From: Pseudomonas salomonii | GTDB lineage: Bacteria > Pseudomonadota > Gammaproteobacteria > Pseudomonadales > Pseudomonadaceae | Direction of reading: 5' to 3' | NCBI RefSeq assembly: GCF_900107155.1 | Contig: NZ_FNOX01000001.1 | Location: forward strand, 585,233 to 649,232 | DNA length: 64,000 nucleotides | Shown: positions 54,488 through 63,514 of the stretch, in pieces | Numbering within the stretch: position 1 is the first letter of the stretch | Layout of the letters: each line of letters opens with the position of its first letter | Notes under the pieces: generated by a model | The model's input: only the letters and a program-made list of their open reading frames with translations | Told to the model about the DNA's origin: nothing | Database searches by the model: none | Program-made: the position numbers and the translations under genes

Positions 54488-54548
54488 TGTCGCTTTATCT
54501 TCATTTGCTGTCGCGCCCCTGTAAATTCACGGTTTTGGTCGGTAGAAT
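54488..54548 (+). promoter_or_regulatory. argG promoter with tandem ArgR half-sites
   Basis: TGTCGC at 54488 and again at 54509, 21 bp apart; the second is a perfect TGTCGC-N8-AA. A -10 TAGAAT is at 54543-54548 with weak -35 TGTAAA 17 bp earlier, overlapped by the second ArgR site. Direct repeats spaced this way are the pattern of P. aeruginosa ArgR operators. Confidence 0.65.
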
Positions 54549-54583
54549 CGACGGCTTTCCGTACAACCCCGTGGAGTGATGGC

Positions 54584-55801
54584 ATGGCCGACGTAAACAA
54601 GGTCGTTCTCGCGTATTCCGGCGGCCTGGACACTTCGGTGATCCTCAAGTGGCTGCAGGATACTTATAACTGTGAAGTGGTGACCTTCACCGCTGACCTG
54701 GGTCAGGGCGAAGAGGTCGAACCTGCACGTGCCAAGGCGCAAGCCATGGGCGTGAAAGAGATCTACATTGACGACCTGCGCGAAGAATTCGTCCGCGATT
54801 TCGTCTTCCCGATGTTTCGCGCCAACACTGTCTACGAAGGCGAGTACCTGCTGGGTACTTCCATCGCACGCCCGCTGATCGCCAAACGCCTGATCGAAAT
54901 CGCCAACGAAACCGGCGCCGACGCCATTTCCCATGGCGCTACCGGCAAGGGCAACGACCAGGTGCGTTTCGAACTGGGTGCCTACGCCCTCAAGCCAGGC
55001 GTGAAAGTGATTGCACCGTGGCGTGAATGGGACCTGCTGTCCCGTGAAAAGCTGATGGATTACGCTGAAAAGCATGCAATCCCGATCGAGCGTCACGGCA
55101 AGAAGAAGTCCCCGTACTCGATGGACGCCAACTTGCTGCACATCTCCTATGAAGGCGGCGTGCTGGAAGACACCTGGACCGAGCACGAAGAAGACATGTG
55201 GAAATGGACCGTCTCCCCGGAGAACGCTCCAGACAAGGCGCAGTACCTGGAACTGACCTACCGCAACGGCGACATCGTGGCACTGGACGGCGTCGAAATG
55301 ACCCCGGCCACCGTGCTGGCGACCCTGAACCGTATCGGTGGCGAACACGGTATCGGCCGTCTCGACATCGTCGAGAACCGTTACGTGGGCATGAAGTCCC
55401 GTGGCTGCTACGAAACCCCAGGCGGCACCATCATGCTGCGCGCCCACCGCGCCATTGAGTCCATCACCCTGGACCGCGAAGTGGCTCACCTCAAAGACGA
55501 GCTGATGCCCAAATACGCCAGCCTGATCTACACCGGTTACTGGTGGAGCCCGGAGCGTCTGATGCTGCAACAGATGATCGACGCCTCCCAGGTCCACGTG
55601 AACGGCGTTGTGCGCCTGAAGCTGTACAAGGGCAACGTGATCGTCACCGGTCGCAAGTCTGATGAGTCGCTGTTCGACGCCAACATCGCTACCTTCGAAG
55701 AAGACGGCGGTGCTTACAATCAGGCGGACGCCGCAGGCTTCATCAAGCTGAACGCGTTGCGTATGCGCATCGCCGCCAACAAGGGTCGCAAGCTGTTCTG
55801 A
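54584..55801 (+). CDS. argG: Argininosuccinate synthase
   Basis: 405 aa. P-loop-like [19 protein letters not shown], then [50 protein letters not shown] and [15 protein letters not shown], all classic. Condenses citrulline and aspartate with ATP in the cytosol. GTGGAG upstream of ATG; ArgR sites further up; terminator 20 bp downstream. Confidence 0.98.
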   Translation: MADVNKVVLAYSGGLDTSVILKWLQDTYNCEVVTFTADLGQGEEVEPARAKAQAMGVKEIYIDDLREEFVRDFVFPMFRANTVYEGEYLLGTSIARPLIAKRLIEIANETGADAISHGATGKGNDQVRFELGAYALKPGVKVIAPWREWDLLSREKLMDYAEKHAIPIERHGKKKSPYSMDANLLHISYEGGVLEDTWTEHEEDMWKWTVSPENAPDKAQYLELTYRNGDIVALDGVEMTPATVLATLNRIGGEHGIGRLDIVENRYVGMKSRGCYETPGGTIMLRAHRAIESITLDREVAHLKDELMPKYASLIYTGYWWSPERLMLQQMIDASQVHVNGVVRLKLYKGNVIVTGRKSDESLFDANIATFEEDGGAYNQADAAGFIKLNALRMRIAANKGRKLF

Positions 55802-55820
55802 GTGCTGCCTTCGTTGTAAA

Positions 55821-55853
55821 AAATGGCCCCTTGTTCAAGGGGCCATTTTTTTT
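55821..55853 (+). terminator. Rho-independent terminator of argG
   Basis: AAATGGCCCCTT/AAGGGGCCATTT stem, GTTC loop, eight T residues. Confidence 0.95.
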
Positions 55854-55854
55854 G

Positions 55855-56437
55855 CCTGCCTATAAAGATAGACGACTTTAAATGCGCGCTGATGTTTAAA
55901 CGGTGCGTGGCTGTTTAAGGTTTGTTGAATATTGAAGTTGAACAGGATCTTTTCCGCGCCGGTGTGTTTATTTCCGTACGGTCGAATGAATTTTTTACAC
56001 CTGCATAGGAACTATATCTGACGGAAAATTCACTACCTAAGTAAGGCGAGTATGTAGGCCGCTGAAAATTCTGTAGGAAATAAGGATGTAAATAGCTATG
56101 TTGAATGGAACTAAAACAGTTGATTTTTTTGCCACTGCTCACTGGCCTTGCTACCACAAGCAAGGGGTATTTCCTGAAAGTCATGTGCGGTACATTTACC
56201 TTGCACCCGTTCTGCGGTGCATATTTCACTCAAAATATGTACGGCCCCGGAAAGTTCTGAAGGGCTCCATAAAACCGGATGCACCTGAGTTTGTGTTTTT
56301 TTGTAGGTTAATTCCTATATCGTTGTGGGTTGGGTCTCTGCTTGCTGTTGCTTGGGGGGGAGCGCTATGCCAACTAGGAAACGACTAGGCTATTGTGCTT
56401 GCTCTAAATAATTCGAACAGCGAAATTGGACTTTCTC
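55855..56437. other. AT-rich gap between argG and the NarL-type regulator
   Basis: About 580 bp of visibly AT-rich DNA. Two open frames lie in it: minus-strand 55915-56229 (104 codons) and plus-strand 56098-56388 (96 codons, AAGGATG 8 bases before its ATG). Neither shows a domain or a GC-rich third position, so neither is called as a gene. It probably holds the promoter of the regulator at 56438, perhaps a small RNA. No clear terminator or operator recognised. Confidence 0.5.
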
Positions 56438-57070
56438 ATGAATAAAGTGCTGATCGTGGATGATCATCCCGTCATTCGTCTTGCTGTGCGCATGCTAATG
56501 GAACGTCATGGTTATGAAGTCGTTGCCGAGACTGATAACGGCGTTGATGCGTTGCAACTTGCACGGGAACATATGCCGGACATTGTCATACTGGATATCG
56601 GGATACCCAAGCTCGATGGCCTGGAAGTTATCTGTCGCCTGGCGTCTACCAAGCAGTCCGCGCCCGTCAAGGTGCTGGTGCTGACGTCCCAGGCGCCCGG
56701 CCATTTTTCCATGCGCTGCATGCAGGCGGGTGCGGCGGGCTACGTGTGCAAGCAACAGGACCTGACCGAGTTGTTGAGCGCCATCAAGGCGGTGCTCTCC
56801 GGCTACAGCTATTTCCCCAACCAGGCGCTCAACTCGGTACGCTCGACCATGGGCAATGCCAGCGAGGCGGACATGGTTGAACGCCTGTCGGGTCGCGAGA
56901 TGATGGTGCTGCAGCAACTGGCCCGAGGCAAAACCAACAAGGAAATCGCCGATGGCATGTTCCTGAGCAACAAAACCGTCAGCACCTACAAGACCCGGCT
57001 GTTACTCAAGCTCAATGCACGCTCCCTCGTCGACCTGATCGAGTTGGCCCAGCGCAACGGCCTTGTGTAG
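56438..57070 (+). CDS. NarL/FixJ-type response regulator, BvgA-like
   Basis: 210 aa from ATG 56438 (MNKVLIVDDHPVIR); an in-frame TTG at 56426 is less likely. Receiver: VDDHPVIRLAVRML, phospho-acceptor in IVILDIGIPKLDG, LVLTSQ, and Lys in CKQQDLTELL. LuxR HTH: LSGREMMVLQQLARGKTNKEIADGMFLSNKTVSTYKTRLLLKL. No kinase gene adjoins it, so it is an orphan. Preceded by the AT-rich gap and followed by the terminator of a convergent gene. Confidence 0.92.
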   Translation: MNKVLIVDDHPVIRLAVRMLMERHGYEVVAETDNGVDALQLAREHMPDIVILDIGIPKLDGLEVICRLASTKQSAPVKVLVLTSQAPGHFSMRCMQAGAAGYVCKQQDLTELLSAIKAVLSGYSYFPNQALNSVRSTMGNASEADMVERLSGREMMVLQQLARGKTNKEIADGMFLSNKTVSTYKTRLLLKLNARSLVDLIELAQRNGLV

Positions 57071-57109
57071 ACGCGGGTGCGGTTGTGCCCTAAAACCCGA
57101 ATAACCGGC

Positions 57110-57136
57110 AAAAAAAAGCCTCCGTCAGGGAGGCTT
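57110..57136 (-). terminator. Terminator of the small acidic-protein gene
   Basis: AAGCCTCC/GGAGGCTT stem; seven T follow on the minus strand. May also end the regulator transcript. Confidence 0.85.
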
Positions 57137-57155
57137 CCGGCCGTCAGCGCATCGA

Positions 57156-57338
57156 TCAGAGGTCGAAGTCGTAATCGGCCAGTTGTTTTTGCAAGCGTCG
57201 CTCTTCCAGCAGGTTGTCGATAGTGCGGCGTTTGCTCAAATTGGTCTTGGCCACCTCTGCCACAGGGGCGTCCCCTTCGTCATCCGCCACTTCAACGAGA
57301 TCGTCTTCTACATCCAGTTGTTCTTTGCCAGTGCTCAT
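57156..57338 (-). CDS. PA3496-family small acidic protein
   Basis: 60 aa. MSTGKEQLDVEDDLVEVADDEG is very acidic; the second half KTNLSKRRTIDNLLEERRLQKQLADYDFDL is a basic helix with an invariant tail. Matches, from memory, PA3496, annotated as a putative envelope integrity protein; role not established. GGAG before the ATG, own terminator, same neighbour (nth) as in P. aeruginosa. Confidence 0.85.
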   Translation of the reverse strand: MSTGKEQLDVEDDLVEVADDEGDAPVAEVAKTNLSKRRTIDNLLEERRLQKQLADYDFDL

Positions 57339-57445
57339 AAGGTTAACTCCAGGCTAAGACTGCCGTTGGCGCTCCTTATAACGATAATCCACGAACGGGT
57401 AAAAAAGATTTTTTCAATCGACTGATCGAGAAAACCAATGAACCC

Positions 57446-58084
57446 TCAATCGTCCGAGGTTTTGTCCTTGTATTCGCACAGGTCTTCGATACGGCAACTT
57501 CCGCAGCGAGGCTTGCGGGCCTGGCATACGTAGCGCCCGTGCAGGATCAGCCAGTGGTGGGAGTCGAGCAGATAAGGCTTGGGTACAAACTTCATCAACT
57601 GCTTTTCGACCTCGACCACGTTCTTGCCACGCGCGATGCCGGTGCGGTTGCTGACGCGGAAAATATGCGTGTCCACTGCCATGGTCAGTTGCCGGAACGC
57701 GGTATTGAGCACCACGTTAGCGGTTTTGCGGCCTACGCCCGGAAGTGCCTCCAGAGCTTCGCGGGTTTGCGGTACTTCACTGCCGTGCAATTCAACCAAC
57801 AGGCGGCAGGTCTCAATGACGTTCTTGGCCTTGCTGTTGTACAGGCCGATGGTTTTGATGTATTCCGACAAACCGTCCACACCCAGGGCGTAAATGGCGG
57901 CTGGCGTATTGGCCACCGGGTACAACTTGGCCGTAGCCTTATTGACGCCAACGTCGGTGGATTGTGCCGACAGGATCACCGCGATCAGCAACTCGAACGG
58001 CGACGAGTAGGCCAGCTCGGTCTTGGGTTCCGGATTGTCTTCGTGAAACCTGCGGAAAATTTCCAGACGTTTTGCGGCATTCAT
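57446..58084 (-). CDS. nth: Endonuclease III
   Basis: 212 aa from ATG 58084 (MNAAKRLEIFRRF). Helix-hairpin-helix with catalytic Lys in LPGVGRKTANVVLNTAF and Asp in VDTHIFRVSNRTG; [4Fe-4S] ligands CQARKPRCGSCRIEDLC (C-x6-C-x2-C-x5-C). Removes oxidised pyrimidines and nicks abasic sites. 69 bp to rsxB upstream on the same strand, likely one transcript. Confidence 0.96.
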   Translation of the reverse strand: MNAAKRLEIFRRFHEDNPEPKTELAYSSPFELLIAVILSAQSTDVGVNKATAKLYPVANTPAAIYALGVDGLSEYIKTIGLYNSKAKNVIETCRLLVELHGSEVPQTREALEALPGVGRKTANVVLNTAFRQLTMAVDTHIFRVSNRTGIARGKNVVEVEKQLMKFVPKPYLLDSHHWLILHGRYVCQARKPRCGSCRIEDLCEYKDKTSDD

Positions 58085-58153
58085 GGGGCGGGTGGTTCCT
58101 TGCAGGCGATCAGCGGGATTGTAGCCATACACACAGCAGGGTTTATTTTCGGT

Positions 58154-59122
58154 TTAAGCGCTGTTATGAGCATCCACTTGGCGTTGTGCGTCATCGAGTT
58201 TGCTTTGCGCCTCGGCCAATTGCTCCGGGTCGGCGTTTAGATTCTGGGCTTTGTGCAATTCTGCGCGACGCATGGCCAGCTGGATTTTAGCGCGCTTGAG
58301 GTCGGCGCTGTTACTGGGCGCAACTGCTGGCGCCGGCGTTCCATGTACTTCCAGTGCGGCCAGCGCCTGCTCCGCCGCTTTGAACTGCTGTTGCAGCACG
58401 ATCAACTGCGATTGCTGCTCAAAGGTCGGTGGATGTCCAAATGCCTTGAGGGATTTATGCAGTTGGGCACGGCTCATGGCAACGGCGATTTTGGCTTTCT
58501 TGACCGCTGTATCCCGGGCCGCTTGGGTGTCATCGGCTGCAACGGGGGCAGCCGGCGGTGCCGAACGGTTAGCCCGCGCCAGGCGCTCGGCGAGCTTATG
58601 CGCCTCCTCGCGTTGCAGCCGCGCATTGCGTTGTTCAAAGCGCCGCCGCGCGCGGTCGCGCTTGAGGGCGCGTGCCTGATATTGCCGATCATTGCTGGCC
58701 AGGCCGCCGACAATCGCCAGCACAGCGGTCGCCGGGCGCATTTCGATGCAGTCCACAGGGCAGGGCGCAACACACAGGTCGCAGCCGGTGCATTCATCCA
58801 TGATCACGGTGTGCATCAACTTGGCCGCGCCGACAATCGCATCCACCGGGCACGCCTGGATGCACTTGGTGCAGCCAATGCACTCGGCTTCGCGAATGTA
58901 GGCCACCTGGGCCGGGGCTTCACCGCGACTGGTGTCCAGTTCCAACACCGGCACGCGCAACAGGTGGGCCAGGCCCGCAATGGTTTCCTGCCCACCGGGC
59001 GGGCACTTGTTGATCGCCTCGCCCTGGGCGATGCCCTCGGCGTAAGGCTTGCAACCCGGATGCCCGCATTTACCGCATTGGGTCTGCGGCAGTAGCGCGT
59101 CGATACGTTGAATCAGAGTCAT
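58154..59122 (-). CDS. rsxB: RsxB/RnfB-like ferredoxin-type protein
   Basis: 322 aa from ATG 59122 ([24 protein letters not shown]). First an RnfB cluster motif [18 protein letters not shown]...INKCPPGG, then two 4Fe-4S sites [19 protein letters not shown] and [18 protein letters not shown]. The usual N-terminal membrane anchor is missing. The last ~170 residues are charged coiled coil, [20 protein letters not shown] repeated as [19 protein letters not shown]. None of rsxA, C, D, G, E is beside it, while P. aeruginosa has the whole operon between nth and metG. It cannot form the usual complex from this locus alone. Confidence 0.85.
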   Translation of the reverse strand: MTLIQRIDALLPQTQCGKCGHPGCKPYAEGIAQGEAINKCPPGGQETIAGLAHLLRVPVLELDTSRGEAPAQVAYIREAECIGCTKCIQACPVDAIVGAAKLMHTVIMDECTGCDLCVAPCPVDCIEMRPATAVLAIVGGLASNDRQYQARALKRDRARRRFEQRNARLQREEAHKLAERLARANRSAPPAAPVAADDTQAARDTAVKKAKIAVAMSRAQLHKSLKAFGHPPTFEQQSQLIVLQQQFKAAEQALAALEVHGTPAPAVAPSNSADLKRAKIQLAMRRAELHKAQNLNADPEQLAEAQSKLDDAQRQVDAHNSA

Positions 59123-59193
59123 GGGGTGATCATTGGCATGCCGGTTAAACAAACAGAGGCTGATTATCCGGCAAGCTGGAAAAGGGGACTAGC

Positions 59194-59229
59194 TGAAAAG
59201 CCCTGTCGCCGAAACGACAGGGCTGTTTT
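59194..59229 (-). terminator. Rho-independent terminator of metG
   Basis: AGCCCTGTCG/CGACAGGGCT stem with CCGAAA loop, followed by TTTTC on the minus strand. Confidence 0.85.
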
Positions 59230-59235
59230 GCAGGC

Positions 59236-61287
59236 TTACTTGATACGCTGACCCGGCTTGGCGCCGCTGTCAGGGCTCAACAGGTAGATCTCTTCGCCGC
59301 CAGGGCCCGCTGCCATCACCATGCCTTCGGAGATACCGAACTTCATTTTGCGTGGCTTGAGGTTGGCGATCATCATGGTCAGGCGGCCGTCGAGCTTGGA
59401 CGGGTCCGGGTAGGCGCTCTTGATGCCGGAGAACACGTTACGTTGCTCGCCACCCAGGTCCAGGGTCAGGCGCAGCAGCTTGTCGGCACCTTCCACGGCC
59501 TCGGCCTTGACGATCAGCGCAACGCGCAAATCCACAGCGGCGAAGGCGTCGAAGTCGATTTCCGCCGAAATCGGATCCTTGGCCAGCTCACCGTTACCGG
59601 CGGGCGCAGCCGAACCGGTGTCGGTCTGGCTGGCGACCAGGTCTTCTTTCGATGCATCGGTCATGGCCTGGACTTTCACCGGGTCGATACGCGTCATCAA
59701 CGGCTTGAACTCGTTCAATTGATGGTTGCTGAGCAGGGTGGCGTGGTCGTTCCAGGTCAGCGGCGCGACGTTGAGGAACGCCTCGGCATCAGCGGCCAGC
59801 AATGGCAGCACCGGCTTGAGGAAAATCACCAACTGACGGAACAGGTTGACGCCCGTGGCGCAGATCGCCTGGACCTCCGCCTGCTTGCCTTCCTGCTTGT
59901 TCAGCGACCACGGCGCCTTGTCGGCGATCCAGGCGTTGGCGCGGTCGGCCAGGCCCATGATCTCGCGCATGGCGCGGGCGAAGTCGCGGGCTTCATAGGC
60001 ATCGGCAATGCTGGGCGCGGCGGCCAGGAAGGCTTCGGTCAGCTCCGGTGCGGCGTTTTCAGCCACGAGCACACCGGCATTGCCCTTGTGGATAAACCCG
60101 GCGCAACGGCTGGCGATATTGACCACTTTACCGACCAGGTCCGAGTTGACCTTCTGTACGAAGTCTTCCAGGTTCAGGTCCAAGTCGTCGACGCCACGGC
60201 CAAGCTTGGCGGCGTAGTAGTAGCGCAGGTATTCCGGCGACAGATGGTCCAGGTAGGTGCGCGCCTTGATAAAGGTGCCACGGGACTTGGACATTTTCTG
60301 GCCATTGACCGTCAGGTAGCCGTGCACGGCGATGCCGGTCGGCTTGCGATAGCCCGAGCCTTCGAGCATGGCCGGCCAGAACAGCGCGTGGAAGTTGACG
60401 ATGTCCTTGCCGATGAAGTGGTACAGCTCGGCGGTGGAATCCTTGGCCCAGTACGCATCGAAGTCCAGCTCCGGCGTGCGGTCGCAGAGGTTCTTGAAGC
60501 TGGCCATGTAGCCAATCGGCGCGTCCAGCCACACATAGAAGTACTTGCCCGGCTCGCCCGGGATCTCGAAGCCGAAGTACGGCGCATCGCGGGAGATGTC
60601 CCACTGCTGCAGGCCGCTGTCGAGCCATTCGGAGAGTTTATTGGCCACGGCGTCCTGCAAGGTGCCGCTGCGGGTCCAGGTTTGCAGCATCTGCTGGAAA
60701 TCCGGGAGCTTGAAGAAGAAGTGCTGGGAATCCTTGAGCACCGGGGTGGCGCCGGAGATTGCCGACTTCGGGTTCTTCAAGTCAGTCGGTGCATAGGTCG
60801 CACCACATTTTTCGCAGTTGTCGCCGTACTGGTCTTCGGTGCCGCATTTAGGGCAAGTGCCCTTGATGAAGCGGTCGGCCAGGAACATTTTCTTTTCCGG
60901 GTCGAAATACTGGGTCACCGAACGCTGGTCGATGTGCCCGGCTTCTTTCAAGCGCAGGTAGATCTGGCTCGACAGCTCGCGGTTTTCTTCGGAGTGGGTC
61001 GAGTGGAAGTTGTCGAAGTCCACCAGGAACTCGGCAAAGTCGGCGCTGTGTTCAGCCTGCACATTGGCGATCAGTTGTTCCGGGGTGATGCCTTCCTTCT
61101 CGGCGCGCAACATGATGGCCGAACCGTGGGCGTCGTCCGCGCAGACATAAATGCATTGGTTGCCGCGATGCTTCTGGAAGCGCACCCACATATCGGTCTG
61201 GATGTACTCAAGCATATGGCCAAGATGGATGGAACCATTGGCATAGGGCAGGGCGCTGGTGACGAGGATCTTGCGTGGCTCGGACAT
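59236..61287 (-). CDS. metG: Methionyl-tRNA synthetase
   Basis: 683 aa. HIGH box as [10 protein letters not shown], zinc knuckle [22 protein letters not shown] as KMSKSRGTF, anticodon-binding region after 390, and a C-terminal tRNA-binding domain ([37 protein letters not shown]...[16 protein letters not shown]) that gives the dimeric long form. Divergent from apbC. Confidence 0.98.
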   Translation of the reverse strand: MSEPRKILVTSALPYANGSIHLGHMLEYIQTDMWVRFQKHRGNQCIYVCADDAHGSAIMLRAEKEGITPEQLIANVQAEHSADFAEFLVDFDNFHSTHSEENRELSSQIYLRLKEAGHIDQRSVTQYFDPEKKMFLADRFIKGTCPKCGTEDQYGDNCEKCGATYAPTDLKNPKSAISGATPVLKDSQHFFFKLPDFQQMLQTWTRSGTLQDAVANKLSEWLDSGLQQWDISRDAPYFGFEIPGEPGKYFYVWLDAPIGYMASFKNLCDRTPELDFDAYWAKDSTAELYHFIGKDIVNFHALFWPAMLEGSGYRKPTGIAVHGYLTVNGQKMSKSRGTFIKARTYLDHLSPEYLRYYYAAKLGRGVDDLDLNLEDFVQKVNSDLVGKVVNIASRCAGFIHKGNAGVLVAENAAPELTEAFLAAAPSIADAYEARDFARAMREIMGLADRANAWIADKAPWSLNKQEGKQAEVQAICATGVNLFRQLVIFLKPVLPLLAADAEAFLNVAPLTWNDHATLLSNHQLNEFKPLMTRIDPVKVQAMTDASKEDLVASQTDTGSAAPAGNGELAKDPISAEIDFDAFAAVDLRVALIVKAEAVEGADKLLRLTLDLGGEQRNVFSGIKSAYPDPSKLDGRLTMMIANLKPRKMKFGISEGMVMAAGPGGEEIYLLSPDSGAKPGQRIK

Positions 61288-61459
61288 GGGGCTCGGCTAC
61301 TTGATGAAACGGAGGTCGGCCACTATAAAGCGCCGGGAAATATATTTCACCCCGTGGTGCTGTTTCTGAATCTTCCCAAGCCTCGAAAGCATGCCGCTGG
61401 GCGGCCGGAACGGTTAGGATAGCCGCCTGTTTCAGTCAGTCTTTTTTCGGGAGTAGCCC

Positions 61460-62554
61460 ATGAGCGCCGTCAATCGCGCAGCGGTGGAAGCCGTTCTTCG
61501 CCAGTACACCGACCCCTATTTGAACCAGGACCCGGTCAGCGCCGGCTGTGTACGTGCCATTGAAGTCCAGGGCGACCAGGTGTCGGTCCAGTTGGAACTG
61601 GGCTATGCCGCCGGTTTGTTCAAGAGTGGCTGGGCGCAGATGTTGAAAATGGCCATCGAAGGCCTGGACGGCGTGCGTTCGGCCAAGGTCGACATCCAGT
61701 GCGTGATCGCCGCGCACAAGGCCCAGGCGCAGATCCCGGGCCTGGCCAACGTCAAGAATGTTATCGCGGTGGCCTCCGGCAAGGGCGGCGTGGGTAAATC
61801 CACCACCGCCGCCAATCTGGCGCTGGCGCTGGCCCGAGAAGGTGCACGCGTGGGCATCCTCGACGCTGATATCTACGGCCCAAGCCAGGGCGTGATGTTC
61901 GGCATCGCCGAAGGCACGCGGCCCAAGGTCAAGGACCAGAAGTGGTTTGTGCCAATTGAGTCGCTGGGCGTGGAAGTCATGTCCATGGCGTTCCTCACCG
62001 ACGACAACACGCCGATGGTCTGGCGCGGGCCGATGGTTTCCGGCGCCTTGCTGCAACTGGTTACCCAGACCGCCTGGGGCGACCTCGATTACCTGGTGAT
62101 CGACATGCCGCCAGGCACCGGCGATATCCAGCTGACCCTGGCGCAAAAGGTGCCGGTGGCCGGTTCGGTGATCGTGACCACGCCTCAGGACCTGGCGCTG
62201 CTGGATGCCAGAAAAGGTGTGGAGATGTTCCGCAAGGTCAACATCCCGGTGCTGGGCGTTGTTGAAAACATGGCGGTACACATCTGCTCCAACTGCGGCC
62301 ACGCCGAGCATTTGTTCGGCGAGGGCGGCGGCGAGAAGTTGGCGACCCAATACGGGGTTGAGTTGCTGGCATCGTTGCCGCTGGCGATGGAAATTCGTGA
62401 GCAGGCCGACGGCGGCAAGCCCACCGTGGCCGCCGAGCCTGATGGGCCAATTGCTATGGTGTATCAGGAACTGGCCCGTCATGTGGGCGCGCGGATCGTC
62501 CTGCAGGAAGCCGCGGCACCGGCAATGCCGACCATCACCGTCAGCGACGACTGA
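61460..62554 (+). CDS. apbC: ApbC/Mrp iron-sulphur cluster carrier
   Basis: 364 aa. N-terminal MIP18/DUF59-like domain (~1-90; VSAGCVRAIEVQGDQVSVQLELGYAAGLFK), then a deviant Walker A GKGGVGKSTTA, DADIYGPSQ, MPPGTGDIQLTL, and the cluster-binding CSNCGHAEHLFGEGG with CxxC. Assembles and passes [4Fe-4S] clusters in the cytosol. GGGAG before the ATG. A modest terminator follows. Confidence 0.95.
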   Translation: MSAVNRAAVEAVLRQYTDPYLNQDPVSAGCVRAIEVQGDQVSVQLELGYAAGLFKSGWAQMLKMAIEGLDGVRSAKVDIQCVIAAHKAQAQIPGLANVKNVIAVASGKGGVGKSTTAANLALALAREGARVGILDADIYGPSQGVMFGIAEGTRPKVKDQKWFVPIESLGVEVMSMAFLTDDNTPMVWRGPMVSGALLQLVTQTAWGDLDYLVIDMPPGTGDIQLTLAQKVPVAGSVIVTTPQDLALLDARKGVEMFRKVNIPVLGVVENMAVHICSNCGHAEHLFGEGGGEKLATQYGVELLASLPLAMEIREQADGGKPTVAAEPDGPIAMVYQELARHVGARIVLQEAAAPAMPTITVSDD

Positions 62555-62570
62555 GCCTGCTGAAGGAAAA

Positions 62571-62597
62571 CGGCCTCGGCATTGTCGGGGCTTTTTT
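62571..62597 (+). terminator. Terminator of apbC
   Basis: GCCTCG/CGGGGC stem (one G-T pair), loop GCATTGT, six T residues. Confidence 0.7.
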
Positions 62598-62676
62598 ATG
62601 CCTGCCGATCAGTCAACGGTTGCGAATCATGCGTTTACGCAATTGCGCGTGTAAGCATTTGCTTACTTTCTCGTAA

Positions 62677-62934
62677 GTGTTTGGTTTTTTTACCAGGCAT
62701 GTCCATCTCGAAACGGCGAAAGACTTTTCTATCCTTTTGAAAAATAACAAATATTTATACTTGAATGAGCGTTCAAGTCTGTCAGCCGATCAGTTGGATC
62801 CCGTTGAACTTCCCTCGGAACTCTCTAAGATCAGCCCTGTGTCCACGGATTGGCACAGCCATCAAGGAACGATGGTTGAAGGAACGTCGCAGGAAGCGAT
62901 TCATCAGGATGATGAAAAGGAATACAGGGACTAG
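62677..62934 (+). CDS. Possible small protein, unrecognised
   Basis: 85 codons from a GTG start, no convincing ribosome site, low GC. The N-terminus MFGFFTRHVHLETAKDFS is followed by an acidic end QEAIHQDDEKEYRD. A hairpin terminator begins 12 bp after the stop, which is the main reason to keep it. No domain recognised; may be chance. The surrounding gap 62598-62945 holds nothing else I can name. Confidence 0.25.
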   Translation: MFGFFTRHVHLETAKDFSILLKNNKYLYLNERSSLSADQLDPVELPSELSKISPVSTDWHSHQGTMVEGTSQEAIHQDDEKEYRD

Positions 62935-62945
62935 GGAAAAAATGT

Positions 62946-62972
62946 GGGCGGGTCATACCGCCCCTTTTTTTT
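62946..62972 (+). terminator. Terminator hairpin downstream of the 62677 reading frame
   Basis: GGGCGG/CCGCCC stem with loop GTCATA and eight T residues on the plus strand. It must end a plus-strand transcript that has no sure gene. Confidence 0.85.
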
Positions 62973-63009
62973 GCCTGCAGAAAAGTGAAACCGATCACCC
63001 GCAAACGCA

Positions 63010-63032
63010 AAAAGGCCCGCAAGGGGCCTTTT
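63010..63032 (-). terminator. Terminator of fdxA
   Basis: AAAAGGCCC/GGGCCTTTT stem with five-base loop; T run on the minus strand. Confidence 0.85.
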
Positions 63033-63048
63033 CGATGCAGCAAGTTGA

Positions 63049-63372
63049 TCAGCGTTCCAGATCGGCGATCTTGCCTGGCTTGCCATCCCACTCTTTAGCG
63101 TCTGGCAGCGCATCTTTACGCTCTGTGATGTTTGGCCAAATGTCAGCCAACTCCTGGTTCAATTCGATAAAGTTTTCCATACCCGCCGGGATTTCATCTT
63201 CGGAGAAGATCGCATTGGCCGGGCACTCTGGTTCACACAGGGCGCAGTCAATGCACTCATCCGGGTGGATAACCAGGAAGTTCGGGCCTTCGTAGAAGCA
63301 GTCCACCGGACACACTTCGACGCAGTCGGTGTACTTGCACTTGATGCAGTTGTCGGTAACGACGAAGGTCAT
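63049..63372 (-). CDS. fdxA: FdxA, 7Fe ferredoxin
   Basis: 107 aa. First site C-x2-C-x4-C-x3-CP in [19 protein letters not shown], second [16 protein letters not shown]. Pattern and length match the [3Fe-4S][4Fe-4S] ferredoxin of Azotobacter and Pseudomonas. Low-potential electron carrier, partners unknown. Next to mutS, as PA3621 is. Confidence 0.96.
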   Translation of the reverse strand: MTFVVTDNCIKCKYTDCVEVCPVDCFYEGPNFLVIHPDECIDCALCEPECPANAIFSEDEIPAGMENFIELNQELADIWPNITERKDALPDAKEWDGKPGKIADLER

Positions 63373-63514
63373 TTCTAATTTTCTCCTCAGGCGGCGGCAG
63401 CGAAACCCTGTGTGGCAGGGCTCGCGAGGTTCGGGAGCGATAGTCTGCAGGCCAGGCTAATAACCCGCAGCATCCCAAACCGCGCGAGAGTCTACCAGCT
63501 TGCAAGCCTGTGCG

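Noticed and set aside
55915..56229. 104-codon minus-strand frame in the AT-rich gap
   Set aside because: No ribosome site recognised, Ser/Tyr/Lys-rich random-looking translation; kept only as part of the gap description.
56098..56388. 96-codon plus-strand frame in the AT-rich gap
   Set aside because: It has a passable ribosome site but no domain, no codon bias and several rare codons; not enough to call a gene.
59443..61422. 659-codon frame antisense to metG
   Set aside because: metG has every synthetase motif; the antisense frame is a codon-bias shadow.
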